Of a DNA stretch of 64,000 nt, positions 53,473 through 64,000 are shown one piece after another. The stretch comes from Mesostigma viride (taxonomy: Eukaryota > Streptophyta > Mesostigmatophyceae > Mesostigmatales > Mesostigmataceae). The notes below the pieces were generated by a model. It saw only the letters and a list, made by a program, of their open reading frames with translations. It searched no databases and had not been told where the DNA came from. The stretch is taken from the NCBI GenBank assembly GCA_009746045.1, contig RPFO01001098.1, positions 1-64,000 of the forward strand. The letters run 5' to 3'. Numbering within the stretch: position 1 is the stretch's first letter; the number at the start of each line of letters is the position of its first letter. The translations under genes and the position numbers were made by a program.

Positions 53473-56400
53473 TCCCCTACTAGTAACTACGATTTATGAA
53501 GCCCGAAAACTTTGGCCGAGGCCGTAGGCCGAAGGTGGGGCCGTCCCCCGCGCCCCCTAGCGCGGGAGCGGACGACGTACAGGACCGTAGCGAGATGGCC
53601 AATCGCCGTAGTACAAAGAAATTCCCGAACCTTGGAGATCGAGTCTCACATCTCCTGAACGGGTGCTGAAACGCTGAACACGTTCAGGGTTTCGCGGGCA
53701 GGTGGGGTGTCTCGCCAATCCGCGCGGCCTCAGGACGGTACGGCGCGTTGACTTATTTAACCGTCAAACAAAAAGTCGCGAACCGATATCTGTACTAAAA
53801 CTTTTCGGGGCACAGGACGTGGGATGTGAAATTTGATAAGCAAGCGAGACGAAATGACAGTTACGTGCTGAACGGAAACGTTCGCGCCTGAACAGGGGAA
53901 ATAGAATCAAACGAGACGGAATTTTCAGTTAGGAACGAAAACGTTCATGAAGCGTCTAAAGATGTGATGAACGGAAACGTTCACACCTGAATAGGGGAAT
54001 TAGAATCAGACGAGACTAAGTAAGTAAGTAAATTACTAACTAAATAACCAACTTAATAACTAACTAAAGAACTAAATAACTAGAATACGTGAGAAATGAC
54101 ACAGAACTGGGAATTATTGGCAAAGCGTGCGGCATGCTCGGGGCGAAAAACAAAGTGACGTGCTGCGCGAGCAATTTTCTTGTGCTGGCTGGCGATGGCA
54201 GGCAACGTAGGCTAGAAAATTGGGATGGGGAATGCGCAGCCATGGTTTTATACGTCAAAATTTTATGTTTGAAGAGCAAGTGCGAAATTTTATGAGCTGG
54301 AGGTGCGTCAACGGAGTGATACCTGCGTGGGAGAGGTCCGTGTCGCTATGGCGACCTGGAAATGGAATGTCGTTGTAGATTTAGGTATTGTAGTATCATG
54401 CTTAACTGCTTTACGTATTGGGTGCCTAGTGAAATCAGTTTGCTGTTCGTGGAAGGCTTGGGGTGTGGCCAACGAGCTTCTGCTGTCGCCACATCATATT
54501 GGAAAGAACGCTGGATTTTTTGCCACGGGACGTAACCGGCGATGCCGATGGTGAGGCGTTTGTTTCGATGACCGGGGTAGTACCTGCTCTCTTTCTGATG
54601 CATTTTCATGGTTGCGTTCTTTCCATTTCGCCGAATCCACCTAGTCGCAGCAAAGACATAGCGTAGCAAGGGTCTGCGTTTTATTTTCTTAGCCGTGCAG
54701 GACGCCATCTTCATGGTCCTTCGCATGTCCTGTGTGAACGTCCGTTGCCCAAGGATCTGTGATGCTTTTTTCTGGAATATACTGGGCGGTGAAAGCCCCT
54801 CTGGATGCTTGCCTGGTCACGGGTTTGGGGCGTCATTTACTGCTGTACTGGCTGACATTCATGGTGCTTTCTGCGTAAGCTGACTTGCTTCGCACGTGGA
54901 TTTTGACTGGACTGAAGAGCGCGTCTGGTAGCATGTTTACGTGGTGTATAAGGTGATCAATCAACCATTTGTTTATAGAAGGTGTGACAATAGAAGGTGT
55001 GTTATATATTTCTTCATCAAGCATGTCAAAAGTAATCTCCACTCGCTTACAACCTGAATTTTGCTTTGCTGGGTCTGCTGTGTTTGTGTCTCACTGTGCA
55101 GGCTATCCCCTTGGTTGATCAACCAGGTGATTTTTGGTGGCAGCGGGGCCATATACTCTTCTTGGCGTTTTTCATCCATGGCATGTCAACCAACGCATGC
55201 ATGCCAGCCCCTCCCACACCCACGCACACATGTTAGCTATACCCCACAAACCCACGCATGGATTCCAGCCACCCCCCACATGCCCGCATGCATGCCAGCC
55301 ACCCCACCAATCCACGCACGCATGCCAGCCACCCCCACACCCACGCACGCATGCCAGCCACCCCACAACCCACTTATGCATTCCAGCAACCCCCACAGCC
55401 ACTTACGCATGCCAGCCACCCCCCACCCCCACGCACGCATGGCAGCCACCCCACGAACCCACGCACGCGTGCCAGCCCCCCCTTAAAACCACGCATGCAT
55501 GGCAGCTCCCCACCACACCCACGCATGCATGCCACTCCCCCCGCCAACCACCCACGCATGCCAGCCCCCCGACACACGCATGGCAGCCCCCCCCACACCC
55601 ACGCACGCATGCCAGCCCTACCCCACATGCAGGCATGCATGCCAGCCACCCCCCACACCCACGCATGCATGCCAGCCCCTCCCACACCCACGCCCGCATG
55701 CCAGCTACCCCACAAACCCACGCATGCATGCCAGCGACCCCCCACATGCACGCATGCATGCCAGCCACCCCACCAACCCACGCACGCATGCCAGCCCATC
55801 ACAAACCCACTTATGCATGCCAGCCACCCCCCACACCCACGTACGCATGCCAGCCACCCCACACACCCACGCACGCATGGCAGCCACCCTACCAACCCAC
55901 ACACGCGTGCCAGCCCCCCCCTAACCCCATGCATGCATGGCAGCCCCCCACCACACCCACGCATGCATGCCACTCCCCCCCACACCCACGCACGCATGCG
56001 AGCCCCCACACACACCACGCACGCATGCGAGCCCCCCCCACACCCACGCACGCATGCCAGCCCCACCCTACATGCAGGCATGCATGCCAGCCACCCCCCA
56101 CACCCACGCATGCATGCCAGCCCCTCCCACACCCACGCCTGCATGCCAGCTACCCCACAAACCCACGCATGCATGCCAGCGACCCCCCACATGCACGCAT
56201 GCATGCCAGCCACCCCACCAACCCACGCACGCATGCCAGCCCATTACAAACCCACTTATGCATGCCAGCCACCCCCCACACCCACGTACGCATGCCAGCC
56301 ACCCCACACACCCACGCACGCATGGCAGCCACCCCACGAACCCACACACGCGTGCCAGCCCCTCCTAACCCCACGCATGCATGGCAGCCCCCCACCAACC

Positions 56401-58169
56401 CACGCACGCATGCCAGCCCATCGCAAACCCACTTATGCATGCCAGCCACCCCCCACACCCACGTACGCATGCCAGCCACCCCACACACCCACGCACGCAT
56501 GGCAGCCACCCTACCAACCCACACACGCGTGCCAGCCCCCCCTAACCCCATGCATGCATGGCAGCCCCCCACCACACCCACGCATGCATGCCACTCCCCC
56601 CCACACCCACGCACGCATGCGAGCCCCCACACACACCCACGCACGCATGCGAGCCCCCCCCACACCCACGCACGCATGCCAGCCCCACCCCACATGCAGG
56701 CATGCATGCCAGCCACCCCCCACACCCACGCATGCATGCCAGCCCCTCCCACACCCACGCCTGCATGCCAGCTACCCCACAAACCCACGCATGCATGCCA
56801 GCGACCCCCCACATGCACGCATGCATGCCAGCCACCCCACCAACCCACGCACGCATGCCAGCCCATTACAAACCCACTTATGCATGCCAGCCACCCCCCA
56901 CACCCACGTACGCATGCCAGCCACCCCACACACCCACGCACGCATGGCAGCCACCCCACGAACCCACACACGCGTGCCAGCCCCTCCTAACCCCACGCAT
57001 GCATGGCAGCCCCCCACCACACCCACGCATGCATGCCACTCCCCCCCACACCCACGCACGCATGCAAGCCCCCCCCACACCCACGCACGCATGCGAGGCC
57101 CCCCCACACCCACGCAAGCATGCCAGCCCCCCCCATGAAGTCATAGTGGGCACCACGGAGTCATGCTATGTTTTAATTTTTTCAATTTAATAATGGGAAT
57201 GACGGATGGTGCATGTGTGAACAAAGGAATGAAAGGATTGCCACTCAATGAATATTAATTAATGATGAAAATGGGAGTTTGCATGGGAGTGTTTGGTCCT
57301 TATGGCTGGCTTGCAAAAAGCAGTACCCAAATTTCGAAGTATTTGACAGCGAAATATCTGTAAAGTATATCGCATGGTATAATTAATTAATGAATGGTAC
57401 GCTGAAATTCATTGTGCGGGCTCTCTCTGCATGTGATAAACAATTTTAGCTTTGAGGGCATGCAACAAGGCATGCTAGCATTAAAATGAAATTAAATTAT
57501 AACATGACTAGTGGGGAGATCATGTACGACATGTAGCATAATTACGTACATGGCCACAATTGTGCCAATCAGGGCCCTCCTCTAGGTAGACTGTGCTAGG
57601 CAATTACAATTAGACAAATAAGGTCATTCAAAAAGGTTTAATTCTTCACCTACCTCCATCCATCCAGCAAGGGAATATGTTAGCCAGTGCTACATGATGA
57701 TCTCCCAACGGAGTCATGTTATGATGCGAAATAGTTCAGGATAAAATTTGTCAGAATTTCACTGGCGATACGAACGTAACGAAATTTCCAAGTATCCGAC
57801 GCCGAAATATCATTGTTGTATCGAATGGTATGCTGAAATTCATTGTGGTTCTGTCCGAGCTGACAAATTTGTCAGAAATTTCATTTTCGATACGAACGTG
57901 ACGAAATTTCCAAGTATCTCACGCTAGTCGGAGAGCTTCCACGGTGTTCACGGGGAAGGGTCCGTTGCGCGTGGCGCACGGCGGCGGTTCGTCCCGGTCG
58001 GAATCGTCCGCTCGCGCGTCCTCCGTGGAAGGGTCTTGGCGCGTCGCGCGGGCCGGTGCGGTTGGCGCCCAGAAGGTCGACTATCGGCCTCTGGGCCGCT
58101 AGCGGCGAGTCACGTCCTCTCAAGTCGGGGAGGGGGGGCGATAGCCCCCCCTCCCCCACTTTTTTCTTG
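53473..58169 (+). mobile_element. A element 10 (4,697 bp)
   Basis: It has the alternative 5' module with three GAACG hairpins (53870-53883, 53933-53946, 53969-53982) and the TAAC/TAAG-rich tract. The minisatellite (55194-57130) is the longest in the window. It contains partially duplicated blocks and the CACCCTACCAACCC and CATTACAAACC variants otherwise seen in elements 1 and 11. Confidence 0.6.
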
Positions 58170-61100
58170 TCCCCTACTAGTAACTACGATTTATGAAGCC
58201 CGAAAACTTTGGCCGAGGCCGTAGGCCGAAGGTGGGGCCGTCCCCCGCGCCCCCTAGCGCGGGAGCGGACGACGTACAGGACCGTAGCGAGATGGCCAAT
58301 CGCGTAGTACAAAGAAAATCCCCAAACCTTGGAGATCGAGTGTCGTGTTTTCCTGAACGGGGTCTGAAACGCTGAACATGTTCAGGGTTTCGCGGGCAGG
58401 TGGGGCGTCTCGCCAATCCGCGCGGCCTCAGGACATTACGGCGCGTTGACTATTTTAAGCGTCAAACAAGTCTGGCGAACCGATATCTGTACTAAAACTT
58501 TTCGGGGCACAGGACGTGGGATGTCAAATTTGATAAGCAAGCGAGACGAAATGACAGTTACGTGCTGAACGGAAACGTTCGCGCCTGAACAGGGGAAATA
58601 GAATCAAACGAGACGGAATTTACCGTTACGAACGAAAACGTTCATGAAGCGTTTAAAGATGTGATGAACGGAAACGTTCACACCTGAATAGGGGAAATAG
58701 AATCAGACGAGACTAAGTAAGTAAGTAAATTACTAACTAAATAACTAACTTAATAACTAACTAAAGAACTAAATAACTAGAATACGTGAGAAATGACACA
58801 GAACTGGGAATTATTGGCAAAGCGTGCGGCATGCTCGGGGCGAAAAACAAAGTGACGTGCTGCGCGAGCAATTTTCCTTGTGCTGGCTGGCGATGGCAGG
58901 CAACGTAGGCTAGAAAATTGGGATGGGGAATGCGCAGCCATGGTTTTATACGTCAAAATTTTATGTTTGAAGAGCAAGTGCGAAATTTTATGAGCTGGAG
59001 GTGCGTCAACGGAGTGATACCTGCGTGGGAGAGGTCCGTGTCGCTATGGCGACCTGGAAATGGAATGTCGTTGTAGATTTGGGTATTGTAGTATCATGCT
59101 TAACTGCTTTACGTATTGGGTGCCTAGTGAAATCAGTTTGCTGTTCGTGGAAGGCTTGGGGTGTGGCCAACGAGCTTCTGCTGTCGCCACATCATATTGG
59201 AAAGAACGCTGGATTTTTTGCCACGGGACGTAACCGGCGATGCCGATGGTGAGGCGTTTGTTTCGATGACCGGGGTAGTACCTGCTCTCTTTCTGATGCA
59301 TTTTCATGGTTGCGTTCTTTCCATTTCGCCGAATCCACCTAGTCGCAGCAAAGACATAGCGTAGCAAGGGTCTGCGTTTTATTTTCTTAGCCGTGCAGGA
59401 CGCCATCTTCATGGTCCTTCGCATGTCCTGTGTGAACGTCCGTTGCCCAAGGATCTGTGATGCTTTTTTCTGGAATATACTGGGCGGTGAAAGCCCCTCT
59501 GGATGCTTGCCTGGTCACGGGTTTGGGGCGTCATTTACTGCTGTACTGGCTGACATTCATGGTGCTTTCTGCGTAAGCTGACTTGCTTCGCACGTGGATT
59601 TTGACTGGACTGAAGAGCGCGTCTGGTAGCATGTTTACGTGGTGTATAAGGTGATCAATCAACCATTTGTTTATAGAAGGTGTGACAATAGAAGGTGTGT
59701 TATATATTTCTTCATCAAGCATGTCAAAAGTAATCTCCACTCGCTAACAACCTGAATTTTGCTTTGCTGGGTCTGCTGTGTTTGTGTCTCACTGTGCAGG
59801 CTATCCCCTTGGTTGATCAACCAGGTGATGGCAGCGGGGCCATATACTCTTCTTGGCATTTTTCATCCATGGCATGTCAACCAACGCATGCATGCCAGCC
59901 CCTCCCACACCCACGCACACATGTTAGCTATACCCCACAAACCCACGCATGGATTCCAGCCACCCCCCACATGCCCGCATGCATGCCAGCCACCCCACCA
60001 ATCCACGCACGCATGCCAGCCACCCCCACACCCACGCACGCATGCCAGCCACCCCACAACCCACTTATGCATTCCAGCAACCCCCACAGCCACTTACGCA
60101 TGCCAGCCACCCCCCACCCCCACGCACGCATGGCAGCCACCCCACGAACCCACGCACGCGTGCCAGCCCCCCCTTAAAACCACGCATGCATGGCAGCTCC
60201 CCACCACACCCACGCATGCATGCCACTCCCCCTGCCAACCACCCACGCATGCCAGCCCCCCGACACACGCATGGCAGCCCCCCCCACACCCACGCACGCA
60301 TGCCAGCCCTACCCCACATGCAGGCATGCATGCCAGCCACCCCCCACACCCACGCATGCATGCCAGCCCCTCCCACACCCACGCCCGCATGCCAGCTACC
60401 CCACAAACCCACGCATGCATGCCAGCGACCCCCCACATGCACGCATGCATGCCAGCCACCCCACCAACCCACGCACGCATGCCAGCCCATCACAAACCCA
60501 CTTATGCATGCCAGCCACCCCCCACACCCACGTACGCATGCCAGCCACCCCACACACCCACGCACGCATGGCAGCCACCCTACCAACCCACACACGCGTG
60601 CCAGCCCCCCCTAACCCCATGCATGCATGGCAGCCCCCCACCACACCCACGCATGCATGCCACTCCCCCCCACACCCACGCACGCATGCGAGCCCCCCCC
60701 ACACCCACGCACGCATGCGAGCCCCCCCCACACCCACGCACGCATGCCAGCCCCACCCCACATGCAGGCATGCATGCCAGCCACCCCCCACACCCACGCA
60801 TGCATGCCAGCCCCTCCCACACCCACGCCTGCATGCCAGCTACCCCACAAACCCACGCATGCATGCCAGCGACCCCCCACATGCACGCATGCATGCCAGC
60901 CACCCCACCAACCCACGCACGCATGCCAGCCCATTACAAACCCACTTATGCATGCCAGCCACCCCCCACACCCACGTACGCATGCCAGCCACCCCACACA
61001 CCCACGCACGCATGGCAGCCACCCCACGAACCCACACACGCGTGCCAGCCCCTCCTAACCCCACGCATGCATGGCAGCCCCCCACCACACCCACGCATGC

Positions 61101-62004
61101 ATGCCACTCCCCCCCACACCCACGCACGCATGCGAGCCCCCCCCACACCCACGCACGCATGCGAGGCCCCCCCACACCCACGCAAGCATGCCAGCCCCCC
61201 CCCATGAAGTCATAGTGGGCACCACGGAGTCATGCTATGTTTTAATTTTTTCAATTTAATAATGGGAATGACGGATGGTGCATGTGTGAACAAAGGAATG
61301 AAAGGATTGCCACTCAATGAATATTAATTAATGATGAAAATGGGAGTTTGCATGGGAGTGTTTGGTCCTTATGGCTGGCTTGCAAAAAGCAGTACCCAAA
61401 TTTCGAAGTATTTGACAGCGAAATATCTGTAAAGTATATCGCATGGTATAATTAATTAATGAATGGTACGCTGAAATTCATTGTGCGGGCTCTCTCTGCA
61501 TGTGATAAACAATTTTAGCTTTGAGGGCATGCAACAAGGCATGCTAGCATTAAAATGAAATTAAATTATAACATGACTAGTGGGGAGATCATGTACGACA
61601 TGTAGCATAATTACGTACATGGCCACAATTGTGCCAATCAGGGCCCTCCTCTAGGTAGACTGTGCTAGGCAATTACAATTAGACAAATAAGGTCATTCAA
61701 AAAGGTTTAATTCTTCACCTACCTCCATCCATCCAGCAAGGGAATATGTTAGCCAGTGCTACATGATGATCTCCCAACGGAGTCATGTTATGATGCGAAA
61801 TAGTTCAGGATAAAATTTGTTAGAATTTCACTGGCGATACGAACGTAACGAAATTTCCAAGTATCCGACGCCGAAATATCATTGTTGTATCGAATGGTAT
61901 GTTGTCTACATCATGGATGTTGTCTACAGAATTTAGCCAAGCCCTGCCTATAACGGGACCCCCATGGATGTTGCATTAAGAATTGAGCCATGCTATGCCA
62001 TGCA
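58170..62004 (+). mobile_element. A element 11, 3' end interrupted by a LINE
   Basis: It has the alternative 5' module and a core like the preceding copies, with a minisatellite (59885-61200) and tail that carry the diagnostic variants of element 1. The private insertion found at 9468 begins here at about 61901. Identity with element 1 stops at 62004 (equivalent to 9570), where reverse-transcriptase sequence begins. Confidence 0.6.
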
Positions 62005-64000
62005 CGAGCGGAACTGGTGCCGACGGAAGTACCTGTCGGCACTGGACGCCCGGGCGGACGTCGACGAGCTGGACAAGGGTGCCCCCAACGCAGCCATTTT
62101 TGCGGGCTTTGCGGCCCGTGCCCCGTTGCTGGCGGCCCGGCACCTGCCGGTCATGCCCCGCCGCCGCCCCGGCCCGCTCTACCGCCAGGACCCCAAGGTC
62201 TTGGCCGCCCGGCACCGCCTCAAGCGTAACCGGGACCCGCTGCAGAAACCATTGCTCAAGGCCGCCCTTGTGGAGGCCTACGAGCATGCTCAGGACGCGG
62301 AGGCGGCCCAGTGCATCGCGGATGCCAAGGCCTGCCAGGCTCGCAACCAGGGCAAGGACATGTGGTACCACCTCGACCGGCTCGGCGGCCGGCGGCAGCG
62401 CACCCCGGTGGAGCACACGGGGGACGGCACGGCGCCGGTAAGCCTTGACCGCTGGTTGGCCCACAATGTTTCCTTGACCGGTGGGGCTCGCGCCCCCCCC
62501 CGCCGCTTCACCCCGAGACGGCCGCCCGCCTCGGGGTCGCCGGACCCCCGCCGCCGCCAGCGCCCCCCTCCTCGGCCGCGGACTACCAAGTCCCCGCCTT
62601 GAAGGAGGGCTGCCTTGCCACCAACGACGTCGTCCACCCCTTCACTTTGGAGGAATTGGACGGCGCCCTTGCTCGCCTGCGGTACGATGCGGCGGTCGGG
62701 GCCGACCACCTTTCTGCTGAGCTGCTGAAGACCCCTGATCTGGCGGTTAGGGATCTTCTGCTGGCGTTCTGCAACCGTGTCCTGCTCTCTGACGAGCCTC
62801 CGCCTGCTGAGTGGCAGACGGCCATCCGCGTCATGCTGTACAAGAAGGGCTCTGCTGCTGACCCCGGTAACTACCGGGGTGTCTGCCTCCAGAGCGCCGC
62901 GCTGAAGGTCTTCATGCGCATGATGCTGCACAGGCTCCGCGCCGCGCTGGACCCACACCTGGGTGAGTCTCAGATGGGTTTCCGTAGTGGTCGTAACACT
63001 GTCATGGCTGTGTTTGTCGCGCGCCGGTTGATGGAGGAGGTGCGTCGCCTTCCCCCTGACAGTTTGCCGCTGGTCCTCATTTTTGTTGACTATATCAAGG
63101 CCTTCGACACGGTCCTCTGGGAGGCTCTTTGGGCCATCCTAGCTCTGGACCGCGTGCCACCAGCGTTTATTGCTGCCATTCGCCGACTGTATGAGGGCTC
63201 ACAGGCAGTAGTGCGGACTGCGGAAGGCACCACCCCACCATTCCCCCTTCACCACGGGGTGTGGCAAGGTTGTGTCCTGTCTCCATACCTGTTCATTATT
63301 GTCGTGGACCACGTCATGCGCCAGGCACGTGCGCGCTTTACTGCTCTTAAGGGGTTCGAGCCAGGCTTGGACATCCTTAACGAGCGTGGGCACGGCGGGG
63401 TTAGCACGGGTTACCGCCTGGCTGACCTGATTTACGCGGACGACACCACCCTCATCGCGCGCCCCGAGCACATTCAGACCTGGCTGGACTGTCTGGGCCT
63501 GGAGGCGAGGGCGGTGGGGTTGGAGATTAGTGTCAAAACTGAGGCGATGGTGATTGGGGCCTCCAGTCGCCCACCGCTGCCGCGCCTGCTAGACGGGACG
63601 GAGGTCCCACTCCGCGACCGCTTCAAGCTGTTGGGGAGTTGGCTTCCGGACACTGCCGACGATGTGGACACCCGCATCGGCCTTTCCTGGGCCAAGCTCC
63701 GTTCGCTCAACACCTACTGGCGCTCCAAGGGCCTGGACGAGCACCGCAAGCGCATGCTCTTCAAGGTCCTCGTCCTCACGGTGCTCACGTATGGCGCCGA
63801 GGCATGGACACTCACGGCAACACTGGCAGCCAAGCTAGACGGCACGGTAACCCGGATGCTCCGACAGGTCCTGAATGTCGGGTTTTCTCAGCGTAGGTCC
63901 TTAGAGTCTTTGTATCACGGTATGCCGCGTATTTCGGACGAGATTAGACAGCGTAGGATAGCATTTGTAGGACATCTTGCTCGCACCAGCCAGGTCGACA
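62005..64000 (+). mobile_element. LINE (non-LTR retrotransposon), 5'-truncated, continues past window
   Basis: It starts abruptly inside element 11, with only four bases (TGCA) of possible overlap at the junction. There is no endonuclease domain, consistent with 5' truncation during target-primed reverse transcription. The 3' end, tail and target duplication lie outside the window. Confidence 0.85.
62006..64000 (+). pseudogene. LINE ORF2-type reverse transcriptase, 5'-truncated and frameshifted, partial
   Basis: The frame from 62006 to about 62490 encodes the arginine-rich linker that precedes the RT domain. At the C9 run 62493-62501 the frame shifts by one base, and the second frame is open from there to 64000. 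RT motifs in order are the fingers region NYRGVCLQS (near 62869), GFRSGRNT (near 62977), motif A FVDYIKAFD with the catalytic aspartate at 63088-63090, motif B GVWQGCVLSP at 63256-63285 (tryptophan where arginine is usual), and YADD at 63433-63444. Then follow the LG-type motif near 63630 and the LTYGAEAW region near 63787. The product would be an RNA-directed DNA polymerase. The ATG at 61964 belongs to the repeat array and is not the native start. The shift and the missing 5' part make this copy inactive as read, unless the C-run length is a sequencing error. Confidence 0.88.

Noticed and set aside
61964-62602. ATG at 61964 as the native start of the LINE protein
   Set aside because: Bases up to 62004 match element 1 of the array, so this ATG comes from the insertion site and not from the LINE.

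Overview
This is nuclear DNA of a eukaryote, probably an alga or another protist; the lineage cannot be fixed from the window. The evidence is one clear GT-AG intron, an AATAAA poly(A) signal, a LINE-type reverse transcriptase, long codon-pure amino-acid repeats, and more than 50 kb of kilobase-scale tandem repeats. Nothing indicates a prokaryote: there are no operons, Shine-Dalgarno starts or CRISPR arrays.

Layout. (1) 1-6.8 kb is the only gene-like part apart from the right end. A minus-strand gene (1923 to beyond base 1) resembles the DUF7869 family and carries one frameshift in a C6 run. A plus-strand two-exon gene (3608-6424) encodes a PHD-like zinc finger, a coiled coil, 48 consecutive glutamines and 20 FPQQQQQ units. 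The two genes are divergent, and the DNA between them holds a degenerate dimeric repeat and a 149-bp satellite. (2) 6814-62004 is a head-to-tail array of three related repeat families: A (about 3.9-4.7 kb, eleven full, truncated or chimeric copies plus one 353-bp fragment), B (4.3 kb, one copy) and C (732-733 bp, six copies in a block plus one separate copy). All three begin with TC...AACTACGAT. All three end in a GC-rich hairpin followed within a few bases by CTTG. They are joined as CTTG|TC in every combination present. (3) 62005-64000 is a 5'-truncated LINE inserted into the last A element; it runs off the window.

Main interpretation. The shared termini, the terminal hairpin and the head-to-tail joints resemble non-autonomous Helitron-like (rolling-circle) elements that have concatenated and exchanged modules. 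The 3' CTTG departs from the canonical CTRR, and no Rep/helicase gene is present, so this remains a hypothesis. Each A element carries a GCATGC-rich, C-rich minisatellite of 1.3-2.0 kb. That minisatellite gives long open frames on both strands which I do not regard as genes.

Caution. The copies are nearly identical and differ largely in homopolymer lengths, and the two frameshifts seen in otherwise intact coding regions are also in C runs. Copy number, order and frameshifts therefore depend on assembly and base-calling quality.
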